DNA of 27,435 nt from NCBI GenBank assembly GCA_910584235.1, contig CAJTZD010000023.1, positions 31,430-58,864 of the forward strand, given 5' to 3'. Origin of the DNA: an uncultured Acetatifactor sp. (GTDB taxonomy: Bacteria > Bacillota > Clostridia > Lachnospirales > Lachnospiraceae). The position numbers and the translations under genes were made by a program. Under the pieces are notes generated by a model. That model had not been told where the DNA came from. It did no database searches and worked only from the letters and a program-made list of their open reading frames with translations. Shown here piece after piece: positions 1 through 7,252 of this stretch. Each line of letters begins with the position of its first letter. Position 1 is the stretch's first letter.

Positions 1-80
1 ATTTGCTTTTATTTGCTTTTATTTGCTTTTATTTGCTTTTATTTGCTTTTATTTGCTTTTATTTGTTTTGATTTTCTTTT
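1..80. repeat. 10-bp tandem repeat (ATTTGCTTTT), 6 exact plus 2 degenerate units
   Basis: Six perfect head-to-tail copies of ATTTGCTTTT occupy 1-60. Two degenerate units follow (ATTTGTTTTG at 61-70, ATTTTCTTTT at 71-80). The array may continue left of the window. It lies downstream of the permease that ends at 144, in the gap where this operon type often continues to a substrate-binding protein gene. The 10-bp period places T-tracts once per helical turn, so intrinsic curvature is expected. No spacers are present, so it is not a CRISPR array. Confidence 0.95.
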
Positions 81-101
81 CCTCTAGCTGTTCTATGTGA
101 A

Positions 102-115
102 CCCGGTGCACCGGG
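102..115. repeat. 14-bp perfect palindrome
   Basis: CCCGGTGCACCGGG is a perfect palindrome 28 bp beyond the stop codon of the minus-strand permease. It could form a GC-rich hairpin in the transcript. No T-run follows it on either strand, so it is not a standard Rho-independent terminator. It may be an mRNA 3'-end stabiliser or a protein-binding site. Confidence 0.6.
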
Positions 116-143
116 CCCTCACCATTGTAATGCTTTGGGACTA

Positions 144-1097
144 TCATCCTTTCACCGATCCGATCATGACGCCTTTCACGAAATATTTCTGCAGGAAAGG
201 ATACACCATCAGGATCGGGACCACACCGGTAACCATTGCCGCCATCTGCAGGGAGGTGGTGGTGCTCTCCATGGCGGAAGCTGCATAACCCATGGTCTGG
301 GCATTGGTCACAGCCTCGGCAGAGGCGAATTTGTTCACGATCTGCATCATCATATAAGCCATGGGGCGCAGCTCGGGTTTTGTCACATAATATACGGAGT
401 CCATCCATGAGTTCCATTGCCCCACCGCGTAGAACAGGGCCACGGTGGCCAGGCTGGCCTTGGACAGGGGCAGTGCGATCCGGAAGAACACCGAGATGTC
501 TCCCGCTCCGTCCAGCCATGCAGACTCATAAAGAGACTTGGGGATGGACTGGAAGAAGTTCACCAGAATCAGCATGTAATACACGCCCAGCATGCCGGGG
601 ATTACATAGACCCAAAAGGTATTGATCAGTCCCAGGGTTCTGATCACCGCGTAAAACGGGATGATGCCTCCGCCAAAGTACATGGTAAATATGTAGATTT
701 TGTAGTAAATGCCCCGAAACAGGATATTTTCAAAGGAAAGGGCATAGGCTACGGCGCTGGTGACCAATACACCCAGGAAAGTCCCCAGCACTGTGCGGGC
801 TATGGATACCAGCAGGGCATGCCCCCAGCTTGCATCAGACAATAGTGTAATAAAGTTATCCAGTGTAGGCCGGCGGGGATAAAAGTATACGCCTCCCAAG
901 GTGGAATCCATGCCGTTATTGAATGCCTGGATAGTGATGTAGTAGAACGGGTACACGGTCATAATGATCACGATAATCATCACTATGGTCACCACCGTAT
1001 CCATCACCCAGTCCTCTCTGGTGCGGATACGTCTGCGCTTTTTGCGGACGGTATCGGCATGTATGGTTTTCGGTAAAGCTACGCTTAAGTCAGACAT
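144..1097 (-). CDS. Carbohydrate ABC transporter permease, LplC/YtcP type
   Basis: This is an inner-membrane permease of the CUT1 sugar ABC family (MalG/LplC/YtcP type), probably pairing with the upstream permease to import an oligosaccharide. About six hydrophobic segments are visible. The cytoplasmic EAA loop reads ESAWLDGAGDISVFFRIALP near two thirds of the length, and the protein ends in the GVMIGSVKG-type tail common in YtcP-like members. The ATG at 1097 is preferred because AAAGGAG lies 8 nt upstream. An in-frame GTG at 1106 abuts that same ribosome site and cannot use it. The resulting length of 317 aa is slightly above the usual 290-300. The partner permease lies 20 bp upstream, so the two are co-transcribed. 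The substrate cannot be told from sequence, and no binding protein or ATPase gene is in the window. Confidence 0.93.
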   Translation of the reverse strand: MSDLSVALPKTIHADTVRKKRRRIRTREDWVMDTVVTIVMIIVIIMTVYPFYYITIQAFNNGMDSTLGGVYFYPRRPTLDNFITLLSDASWGHALLVSIARTVLGTFLGVLVTSAVAYALSFENILFRGIYYKIYIFTMYFGGGIIPFYAVIRTLGLINTFWVYVIPGMLGVYYMLILVNFFQSIPKSLYESAWLDGAGDISVFFRIALPLSKASLATVALFYAVGQWNSWMDSVYYVTKPELRPMAYMMMQIVNKFASAEAVTNAQTMGYAASAMESTTTSLQMAAMVTGVVPILMVYPFLQKYFVKGVMIGSVKG

Positions 1098-1117
1098 GGT
1101 CAGCACTCCTTTCTATG

Positions 1118-2059
1118 TTAATATATGGCCGCGCCGGTGGCCTTGCGGCTCAGGGCATTTGTGGAAAACACCAGCGCCACGGAGATCAGCGATTGCATCA
1201 GGCCTACCGCAGCCGCATAGTCAAAGCGGAAGTTTGCCATGCCGATCTTCAATACATAGGAATTGATAATCTCGGAATAGTCCCTGTTTATGGTATTGCC
1301 CAGCATCATGGCCTGATCCAGATTGCCGTTTACCAGGCCGCCCAGAGACAGAATGAACATGATGACAATGATATCCTTAAGACTCGGAAGCGTTACATAC
1401 CGGATTCTCTGCAGGCGGCTGGCTCCGTCGATTTCCGCCGCTTCATACAGTGTGGAATCAATTCCCGAAATGGCCGCTATGTAGATAATGGCGTTCCATC
1501 CCATCTCTTTCCACATCTCCGTACCCACGGCCAGTCCCCAGTACTGCTTCCCGTCGTATAGGATCGACAGGGGCGTGTCGATCAGTCCGCCCTTTAAAAG
1601 CAGCTCATTTACCACGCCGTTCACAGAGCTGAACATGTTAAAGCAAAGGCCCGAGACAATGATCCAGGAAATGAAATGGGGCAGGTAACTGGCGGTCTGT
1701 ACCAGCTTCTTAAATTTGCCGGACCGCACCTCATTGAGCATCAGGGCGAACAGGATCGGCACGGGAAAGCAGACCAGAAGCTTCAGCGCCGAGAGCACTA
1801 TGGTGTTGCGGATATACATACCGCTGAGCGGGCTGGCAAAAAATTCTTTGAACCATTTTAACCCCACCCACCTGCTGGTGAAGAATCCCATCACGCCCGA
1901 GGAGAGCTTATACTCTTTGAAAGCAATGATGATTCCCACCATGGGGATATAGGCAAAAATCAGCAGATACACCAGTCCGGCCCAGAGAATCATGTGCAGG
2001 GCCCACTGCCTTTTCAACAGAACCGCCTTATTCTTTGGCTTATTTTTCATGTTTGTCAT
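1118..2059 (-). CDS. Carbohydrate ABC transporter permease, LplB type
   Basis: This is the first permease of the pair, of the LplB/UgpA-like CUT1 family. It has about six transmembrane segments, an N-terminal hydrophobic stretch (LVYLLIFAYIPMVGIIIAF), and an EAA loop (YEAAEIDGASRLQRIRYVTLP) that contacts the ATPase. The start at 2059 follows GGAGG at 8 nt spacing. A longer reading from 2104 would begin inside a TATAAT box and is unlikely. Length is 313 aa. LplB-type systems often lack a dedicated ATPase and share a general MsmX-like one, which fits the absence of an ATPase here. It is transcribed divergently from the serine hydrolase. The substrate is unknown. Confidence 0.93.
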   Translation of the reverse strand: MTNMKNKPKNKAVLLKRQWALHMILWAGLVYLLIFAYIPMVGIIIAFKEYKLSSGVMGFFTSRWVGLKWFKEFFASPLSGMYIRNTIVLSALKLLVCFPVPILFALMLNEVRSGKFKKLVQTASYLPHFISWIIVSGLCFNMFSSVNGVVNELLLKGGLIDTPLSILYDGKQYWGLAVGTEMWKEMGWNAIIYIAAISGIDSTLYEAAEIDGASRLQRIRYVTLPSLKDIIVIMFILSLGGLVNGNLDQAMMLGNTINRDYSEIINSYVLKIGMANFRFDYAAAVGLMQSLISVALVFSTNALSRKATGAAIY

Positions 2060-2102
2060 ATTATCATCCTCCGCCGGAATCTCTTTCCTTATCTTTGGCA
2101 AC

Positions 2103-2131
2103 ATTATAAACTTTCTTTACAAAAGATATAA
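2103..2131 (-). promoter_or_regulatory. Possible promoter of the permease operon
   Basis: A TATAAT box lies at 2108-2103 on the minus strand, about 45 bp before the chosen start at 2059. At 17-bp spacing the -35 region reads TTATAT, a poor match. A good TTGACA exists at 2137-2132 but its spacing is 23 bp, which is too long. The call rests mainly on the -10 box. Confidence 0.35.
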
Positions 2132-2142
2132 TGTCAATTTCC

Positions 2143-2157
2143 GTCATCTTTCATGAC
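2143..2157. promoter_or_regulatory. Inverted repeat in divergent promoter region
   Basis: GTCAT-N5-ATGAC sits between the divergent permease and serine-hydrolase promoters, where a sugar-responsive regulator could bind. It is short and no regulator gene lies nearby, so the role is speculative. Confidence 0.3.
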
Positions 2158-2207
2158 AAAAACGGATAACACTCCCAAAAAACCACTAATATATACAATG
2201 TCCTCTC

Positions 2208-2236
2208 TTGCCTCCTCTTCCTTAATATGGTACAAT
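2208..2236 (+). promoter_or_regulatory. SigA-type promoter of the serine hydrolase gene
   Basis: TTGCCT at 2208-2213 and TACAAT at 2231-2236 are separated by 17 bp. Transcription would start near 2243. This puts the upstream in-frame ATG at 2234-2236 inside the -10 box and supports translation from 2325. Confidence 0.6.
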
Positions 2237-2324
2237 GTTGAGCGCAAGGACGATGCCCCGCAAAGTCACGGTACAACAGGAAAACAAAAAGTCCCCGGAG
2301 CCCGGGGAGAGGGAGAGGCAGCAA

Positions 2325-3464
2325 ATGAATTTTGAACCACTGACCCGTTTCATGGATTATATGTCAAGAGAGAGGACTCCCGGAAACGCCATTATGGTCT
2401 ATCTGGGAGGGAAATGCGTATATCGGTATGCCTGCGGATACGCGGAGCTGGAGTCAAAGACGCCGCTTACGGGCGAGGAATTTTTCAATCTGTATTCCTG
2501 TTCCAAGATCACCACCGTGACGGCGGGACTGCAGCTGTTGGAAAAGGGGCGCTTCCTGCTGACGGATCCCCTCTATGAATACATTCCGGAATTCCGGGAA
2601 ATGTATGTGAAAACCCCCGGCGGGGAGCTGGTCAGGGCAAAAAATCCTATTACCATCCGGGATCTGTTCTGTATGTCCGCAGGCTTTTCCTATGATTTGA
2701 ATTCCCCGGGCTTCCAGAAAGCACGGGCGCTTACGGGAGGGACAATGGACACCGCAAGCGTCGTCCGCTGCATTGCAGACGACCCGCTCCACTATGAACC
2801 CGGCACACGCTGGGTATACAGCATTGCCCACGATGTCCTGGCAGGCTTAGTCAGCATCATTGAGGGGAAGAAATTCCGCGACTATGTAAAAGAGGCCATC
2901 TTCGACCCCCTGGGAATCGAAAACTGCGTCTACCACCATACACCCCGGGTAAGGGAGCGGATGGCTGCGCAATACCGCTATGAGCCGGAAAAGGGGGACT
3001 CCTTTGACGCTTTTGTAAATGTGGGAAAGGATGTGGCCCATGTCCTGGGAGAGGAATATGACAGCGGCGGCGCCGGGATTACCGGGACGATGCCCGATTA
3101 TGTGAAATTGCTGGCGGCTCTGGCAGGCGGCGGACTGGGCTTAAACGGGGCGCGGATTCTGTCCGGGGGGAGCGTGGAGCTTCTGAAGCTGAATCAGTTG
3201 AGCGAGGCTCAGATGAAAGACTATAACTGGGAGACGCTCGCGGGCTACGGTTATGGGCTGGGCGTGCGCACTCTGACGGACAAGGCGTCAGCCGGCTCCG
3301 TGGGCAATTTGGGGGAGTTCGGCTGGTGCGGCGCTGCCGGCTCCATGGCGCTGATGGACAGCAAGCTGGGGCTGGCCATGTTCTATGTGCAGCATGTTCT
3401 GAATCCCAGGGAGGAGTATTATATGCCCAGACTGCGGAATGTGCTGTATTCCTGTCTGGACTAA
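2325..3464 (+). CDS. Serine hydrolase, beta-lactamase / class C penicillin-binding-protein fold
   Basis: This protein belongs to the beta-lactamase-related family (PF00144: AmpC, EstB, D-aminopeptidase and esterase types). The nucleophile motif SxxK is SCSK at residues 58-61. The second motif is YSI at 165-167, where YxN is usual. A glycine-rich FGWCGAAGS stretch stands near the C terminus in place of HxG. No signal peptide is seen, which suggests a cytoplasmic esterase or peptidase rather than a secreted beta-lactamase. The start is chosen by GGGAGAGG 6-7 nt upstream of the ATG and by the promoter at 2208-2236. Length is 379 aa, normal for the family. The YSI variant and the absent export signal argue against antibiotic hydrolysis. 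The natural substrate is unknown; the divergent sugar transporter may be functionally linked, but that is inference. Confidence 0.88.
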   Translation: MNFEPLTRFMDYMSRERTPGNAIMVYLGGKCVYRYACGYAELESKTPLTGEEFFNLYSCSKITTVTAGLQLLEKGRFLLTDPLYEYIPEFREMYVKTPGGELVRAKNPITIRDLFCMSAGFSYDLNSPGFQKARALTGGTMDTASVVRCIADDPLHYEPGTRWVYSIAHDVLAGLVSIIEGKKFRDYVKEAIFDPLGIENCVYHHTPRVRERMAAQYRYEPEKGDSFDAFVNVGKDVAHVLGEEYDSGGAGITGTMPDYVKLLAALAGGGLGLNGARILSGGSVELLKLNQLSEAQMKDYNWETLAGYGYGLGVRTLTDKASAGSVGNLGEFGWCGAAGSMALMDSKLGLAMFYVQHVLNPREEYYMPRLRNVLYSCLD

Positions 3465-3491
3465 GGGCAGGGAATAAAAATACAGGGGGAT

Positions 3492-3650
3492 GCTGCGGGG
3501 TTACTGTTCATGGGTAGTTCCGCGAAGTGTTTTCGTGCGCATTTTGCACGAAAATCACGAGACAGCAGGCGCCAAAATGAGCGCACTTTGCTCATTTTGT
3601 GTGCATCATGTTGCTGTGAGCGGCGAAGCCGTGAACAGTAACGCTGCGGG
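3492..3650. mobile_element. MITE-like palindromic element with TIRs and 8-bp flanking duplication
   Basis: The element spans 3500-3642 (143 bp). It begins GTTACTGTTCATGG (3500-3513) and ends CCGTGAACAGTAAC (3629-3642), terminal inverted repeats matching at 13 of 14 positions. It is flanked by an exact 8-bp direct repeat, GCTGCGGG, at 3492-3499 and 3643-3650. Inside are two hairpins of like design: TTTTCGTGC/GCACGAAAA with loop GCATTTT, and AAAATGAGC/GCTCATTTT with loop GCACTTT. An ACAGCA/TGCTGT pair lies outside the second. It carries no convincing gene. Size, terminal repeats and flanking duplication fit a non-autonomous transposable element moved by a transposase encoded elsewhere. A structured intergenic RNA repeat is the alternative. 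Confidence 0.65.
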
Positions 3651-3680
3651 GTTACAGGTACGGCATACACGAAAAAACAC

Positions 3681-3709
3681 TTGCCATCCCAAAACCAATA
3701 TGCTAAAAT
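3681..3709 (+). promoter_or_regulatory. Promoter of the ABC-F gene
   Basis: TTGCCA (3681-3686), a 17-bp spacer and TAAAAT (3704-3709), preceded by TGC as an extended -10 element. The predicted start near 3717 leaves an untranslated leader of about 340 nt before the ABC-F gene. A second, weaker possibility is TATAAA around 3792. Confidence 0.6.
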
Positions 3710-3750
3710 GAATCCAGTCAGAAAGGTACCATTCGGTAAAAGGTGAGGGA

Positions 3751-3765
3751 ATGAGCAGTCGATAA
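3751..3765 (+). CDS. Candidate four-codon leader ORF (MSSR)
   Basis: ATG AGC AGT CGA TAA follows the purine-rich AAAGGTGAGGGA about 35 nt into the predicted transcript. Very short upstream ORFs in long leaders are the sensor of ribosome-mediated attenuation in several antibiotic-responsive ABC-F and erm genes. Whether this one is translated cannot be told from sequence, and an ORF this short can occur by chance. Confidence 0.35.
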   Translation: MSSR

Positions 3766-3780
3766 CCGGATTTGGAATTG

Positions 3781-3866
3781 CAGACAGTTTTGTATAAAAG
3801 CCTGCGCCGCAGGCCTGTTTGTGTATGCCGAATCGGATTGTGCGCTCATTTCGGAAGCCTTTTTTC
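3781..3866 (+). promoter_or_regulatory. Candidate transcription attenuator in ABC-F leader
   Basis: Two exclusive folds can be drawn. The first is a hairpin GCCTGC-GCC-GCAGGC (3800-3814) inside a CAGACAG/CTGTTTG stem (3781-3787 with 3815-3821). The second pairs AGGC (3811-3814) with GCCT (3857-3860) and CCGAA (3828-3832) with TTCGG (3850-3854), directly followed by a run of six T at 3860-3865. Both need the AGGC segment, as in an antiterminator/terminator switch. The terminator stem is broken by a large bulge, so the model is tentative. Confidence 0.35.
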
Positions 3867-4038
3867 TTTGCCGGGATTTCGTCAGAACCCCGCTGTCATT
3901 CTTTCGGATTTCCAAAAAGGTCCGTTGAATTCCAGCCGGATTTCTGCCGCGGCAATCCTCCCAAGGACCCGATTTTCCCGAAGACAACACAGGCTTCCCA
4001 AAAAGAGCGGCTCCGGCCACACAACGTACCGGCGGCCC

Positions 4039-4055
4039 GGCCTAGAGAGGAGGCC
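4039..4055 (+). promoter_or_regulatory. Hairpin overlapping the ABC-F ribosome binding site
   Basis: GGCCT (4039-4043) can pair with AGGCC (4051-4055), leaving AGAGAGG in the loop. The ribosome binding site of the gene at 4059 spans loop and 3' arm, so this fold could limit initiation. The stem has only five base pairs. Confidence 0.35.
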
Positions 4056-4058
4056 TGT

Positions 4059-5603
4059 ATGTTACAGATCAAACATTTAAGTATCACCCATAAAAAGGAC
4101 CTGCGCCTTATCCTGCAGGATTTTTCTTTCGTATTGAATCCTGGAGACAGGGCAGTCATCATCGGCGAGGAGGGCAACGGAAAGTCCACGCTGCTAAAGT
4201 GGATTTACGACCCGGAGCTGACAGAGGATTATGCAGAGGCTATAGGAGAGAGAATCGCATCGGGGGAACGCCTGGCCTATCTGCCCCAGGAGCTGCAGAA
4301 AGCGGACGCAGAGAAAACGCTCTATGCATTTTTCGCGGAAAGCCCCGCTTTCTTTGACCAGACGCCCAGGGAGCTAAAAGCCCTGGCAGGCAGCTTTCAT
4401 CTGCCCCAGGATTTCTTTTACGGAGATCAGCCCATGGGAAGCCTGTCCGGCGGCGAGAAAGTCAAGGCCCAGATAATGCGGCTTCTGATGGCCCGTCCCA
4501 CCGTGCTTTTGCTGGACGAGCCCTCCAATGACTTAGACATCGGGACGCTGGAATGGCTGGAGGAGATGATTCTTAACTGGCAGGGCGCGGTGCTTTACAT
4601 CTCCCATGACGAGACCCTCATCGAGCGCACGGCCAACATGGTCATCCACTTAGAACAGATTCGCCGCAAAACCGTCAGCCGAATAACCATAGCCCATGTA
4701 CCTTATCCGCAGTACAAAAAGGAGCGGGAGGAAAAGTTTGAGAAGCAGGCCAGACAGGCAGTCAGCGAGCGAAAGGAAAAGGAAATCCGGGACGAAAAGC
4801 TGCAGCGCATCGAACAGAGCGTGGCCTGCCATCTGAACAGCGTCTCCAGACAGGCCCCCTCCAAGGGCAGACTCTTAAAAAAGAAGATGAAAGCCGTGAA
4901 GAGCATGGAGCACCGCTTTGAGCGCCAAGATGCGGAAATGACCCGGATGCCGGAGGAGGAAGACGCCATTTTCTTCAAGCTTGGTGACGCCGCTATCCCC
5001 GCAGGCAAGACCGTCATCGAATACCAACTGCCCTGTCTGCGCACGCCGGACGGCGCACGGATCCTTGCAAAGGACATTTCCCTGCACATTCGGGGCTCCG
5101 AGAAGATAGGCATCATCGGCGACAACGGCGCGGGCAAGACCACGCTGCTTCGCCTGATCGCAAAAGAGCTCCTCTCCCGGCAGGACATCCGCGCGGCCTA
5201 CATGCCCCAGAATTACCAGGAGCAGCTGAACCCGGAAGCGACTCCCGTGGATTACCTCTCCCAGACCGGGGACAAGGAGGAGATCACCCGTATCCGGACT
5301 TTCCTGGGTTCCCTGAAGTACACCTTTGACGAGATGGACCACCCAATCGCGGAGCTCTCCGGCGGACAGAAAGCGAAAGTGCTGCTGCTGAAGATGAGCC
5401 TGTCCGGAGCAAATGTGCTGATTTTGGACGAACCTACCAGGAATTTCTCCGCCCTGTCCGCCCCTGTGATCCGGCGGATGCTGGCGGAGTACCCGGGAGC
5501 CGTCATCAGCATCTCCCACGACAGGAAGTACCTGCGGGAGGTCTGCGACAAAATATACCGGCTCACGGAGCACGGACTGGCCTGTGTGCCGGACTTTGCC
5601 TGA
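4059..5603 (+). CDS. ABC-F family ATPase (ribosome-protection type)
   Basis: This is a cytoplasmic protein with two ABC ATPase domains and no membrane segment. Domain 1 has an atypical Walker A, GEEGNGKS (36-43), signature LSGGE (129-133) and Walker B ending at D153-E154. Domain 2 has GDNGAGKT (354-361), LSGGQ (433-437) and DEPTRNFSALS. A charged, probably coiled linker of over 100 residues joins them, as in ABC-F proteins that enter the ribosomal E site. The DEPTRNFS variant is frequent in antibiotic-resistance ABC-F proteins (Lsa, Vga and clostridial relatives), so protection against lincosamide, streptogramin A or pleuromutilin drugs is plausible but unproven. The start is set by GAGAGGAGG five nt before the ATG. 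An open frame runs upstream to 3819 but its composition is not protein-like. Length is 514 aa, typical. Confidence 0.92.
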   Translation: MLQIKHLSITHKKDLRLILQDFSFVLNPGDRAVIIGEEGNGKSTLLKWIYDPELTEDYAEAIGERIASGERLAYLPQELQKADAEKTLYAFFAESPAFFDQTPRELKALAGSFHLPQDFFYGDQPMGSLSGGEKVKAQIMRLLMARPTVLLLDEPSNDLDIGTLEWLEEMILNWQGAVLYISHDETLIERTANMVIHLEQIRRKTVSRITIAHVPYPQYKKEREEKFEKQARQAVSERKEKEIRDEKLQRIEQSVACHLNSVSRQAPSKGRLLKKKMKAVKSMEHRFERQDAEMTRMPEEEDAIFFKLGDAAIPAGKTVIEYQLPCLRTPDGARILAKDISLHIRGSEKIGIIGDNGAGKTTLLRLIAKELLSRQDIRAAYMPQNYQEQLNPEATPVDYLSQTGDKEEITRIRTFLGSLKYTFDEMDHPIAELSGGQKAKVLLLKMSLSGANVLILDEPTRNFSALSAPVIRRMLAEYPGAVISISHDRKYLREVCDKIYRLTEHGLACVPDFA

Positions 5604-5637
5604 AAGCCGGAAAGCCCGCCCGGCATAAAGTCCCAAG

Positions 5638-5676
5638 CACAAAAAAGCCATGGCCTATGGCCATGACTTTTTTGTG
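5638..5676. terminator. Bidirectional Rho-independent terminator
   Basis: An 18-bp stem (5638-5655 with 5659-5676, one mismatch) with a TAT loop has A6 on the left arm and T6 on the right arm. It works in both directions, ending the ABC-F transcript (plus) and the glgC-glgD-spoVG transcript (minus). Confidence 0.9.
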
Positions 5677-5717
5677 TCTGGGGGATTTAACTGTCTATTT
5701 TCCTATGATGTCACATC

Positions 5718-5990
5718 TCACTCCCCGTCCGGCTCCTCCAAAGCTTTCCTGTAGCTTTCCAGGATGACCTCCTGGATGGCTTCCCTGGCGGAAGCATTGA
5801 TGGGATGGGCAATATCCTTGTATTCCCCATCTGCCGTCCTCTTGCTGGGCATTGCGATGAACAGGCCTTTGTCTCCTTCAATCACCTTGATGTCATGCAC
5901 CACGAACTCCTCGTCCAGGGTGATGGAGACAATCGCCTTCATCCTGCCTTCTTTCGCAATCTTGCGCACGCGAACATCTGTAACCTGCAT
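5718..5990 (-). CDS. spoVG: SpoVG regulator
   Basis: SpoVG is a small nucleic-acid-binding regulator that affects septation, sporulation and envelope genes in Firmicutes. The 90-aa sequence is full length and typical: it starts MQVTDVRVRKI, has the conserved core around GLFIAMPSKR and DIAHPIN, and ends in an acidic tail. AAGGGGG lies 7 nt before the ATG. It is the last gene before the bidirectional terminator, 140 bp after glgD on the same strand. No clear sigma-H promoter (AGGA / GAAT pair) was found upstream, so it may be read from glgC or have a promoter that I could not recognise. Confidence 0.95.
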   Translation of the reverse strand: MQVTDVRVRKIAKEGRMKAIVSITLDEEFVVHDIKVIEGDKGLFIAMPSKRTADGEYKDIAHPINASAREAIQEVILESYRKALEEPDGE

Positions 5991-6130
5991 CTTTTAAACC
6001 CCCTTATTTGGAATCTAAACCGCACACCAGTAAAATTTGCTACAAATCCCGACTGCCGATCGCCGGCGAGATGCTTTCGCTCATTTTCCTATTGTAAATC
6101 CCGGCGGTCTGCAGTATAAAGCCACCTATG

Positions 6131-7252
6131 TCACATCGTGTATCTTTCGTTTCTCTCAACCACAATGCGAACCTGCCCATCTTCCTCCACATAGCGGGAG
6201 TTTGCCCGAATGGTACTATGGCTTTCTAAGATGCAATTCTCGATGTAAGTGTTGTCGCCGATGTACACATCATTCAGAATGATGGAATTCTTGATGACAC
6301 AATTATTGCCTATATAGCTCTTCTTGAATACTACGGAATTCTCCACCGCACCGTTGACGATGCAGCCGCTGGAGATAAGGCTGTTTCGGACGCTTGCCCC
6401 CACATTGTACTTGGCCGGGGCCAGGTCGTCCACCTTGGAGTAGATGTCCGGGTACTGCTTGAAGAAATAGTTTCGCACCTCCGGCTTTAAGAAGTCCATA
6501 TTGGTGCCGTAGTAATCCTCCACGGAGGCTATGTTCCTCCAATAGTCCCGTATCTTGTATCCGTAGATCCTTTTCACATCCTTATAGCGGATCAGGATGT
6601 CCCTGACGAAATCGTATCTGTCCTCCTCAATGCACTTCTCCACCATCTCTATGAGCTGGCGCCTGCGGAGGATGTAGATGCCGCAGGAGATGACCCTGGA
6701 TTTCGCCTGCAGGGGCTTCTCCTCAAATTCCTCAATACGGCTCTCCTCGTTCATGCGGATGCTCCCGAAGCGCTCCAGGTTCGCTTTCGGAGGCATGTCC
6801 CGGCAGACTACAGTGATGTCCGCCTTTTTCTCGATGTGGTATTCCATCATCTTGTTAAAGTCCATCTTGTACACGCCGTCCCCGGAGGCCACCAATACAT
6901 ACGGTTCATGACTGCTCCTTAAGAAGTCCAGATTCTGGTAGATGGCATCCGCCGTGCCTCTGTACCAGTTGCTGTTCTGGGCCGTCACCGCCGGCGTGTA
7001 CACATACAGGCCTCCCTGCTTGCGCCCGAAATCCCACCATTTGGAGGAGCTTAAATGTTCATGGAGGCTGCTGGCATTGTACTGGGTCAGCACCGCCACT
7101 TTCTGGATATGGGAATTGGACATATTGCTCAGGGTAAAATCAATGCTGCGGTAGCTCCCTGCGATAGGCATGGCGCACACGGCGCGCTTATGGGACAGTT
7201 CCCGCATTTTGCGGTTATTTCCGCCGGCTAAAATGATTCCAATCGCCCTCAT
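6131..7252 (-). CDS. glgD: Glucose-1-phosphate adenylyltransferase subunit GlgD
   Basis: GlgD is the paralogous, mainly regulatory subunit of Firmicute ADP-glucose pyrophosphorylase, acting with GlgC in glycogen synthesis. The N terminus has the nucleotidyltransferase fold, but the usual GGxGxRL loop is degenerate (LAGGNNRKMREL) and the catalytic-site segment reads GDGVYKMDF where GlgC has GDHIYKMDY. The C-terminal part shows hexapeptide left-handed beta-helix repeats (around YIGNNCVIKNSIILNDVYIG). At 373 aa it is normal for GlgD and shorter than GlgC. Its ATG overlaps the glgC stop codon (ATGA), so the two are translationally coupled, as expected for a heteromeric enzyme. The degenerate loop is seen directly; weak or absent catalysis is inferred from the family. 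Confidence 0.95.
   Translation of the reverse strand: MRAIGIILAGGNNRKMRELSHKRAVCAMPIAGSYRSIDFTLSNMSNSHIQKVAVLTQYNASSLHEHLSSSKWWDFGRKQGGLYVYTPAVTAQNSNWYRGTADAIYQNLDFLRSSHEPYVLVASGDGVYKMDFNKMMEYHIEKKADITVVCRDMPPKANLERFGSIRMNEESRIEEFEEKPLQAKSRVISCGIYILRRRQLIEMVEKCIEEDRYDFVRDILIRYKDVKRIYGYKIRDYWRNIASVEDYYGTNMDFLKPEVRNYFFKQYPDIYSKVDDLAPAKYNVGASVRNSLISSGCIVNGAVENSVVFKKSYIGNNCVIKNSIILNDVYIGDNTYIENCILESHSTIRANSRYVEEDGQVRIVVERNERYTM

Noticed and set aside
1..80. CRISPR array
   Set aside because: The units are directly adjacent 10-mers with no spacers and no cas genes nearby.
2325..3464. True secreted beta-lactamase
   Set aside because: There is no signal peptide, and YSI replaces YxN; a general serine hydrolase is the safer call.
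3718..4020. 100-aa minus-strand and in-frame plus-strand extensions in the ABC-F leader
   Set aside because: Neither has a ribosome site or family resemblance, and the ABC-F start at 4059 is well supported.
5991..6130. Sigma-H promoter for spoVG
   Set aside because: GGGATTT and AGGAAAA motifs occur, but none has a GAAT element at the needed spacing.
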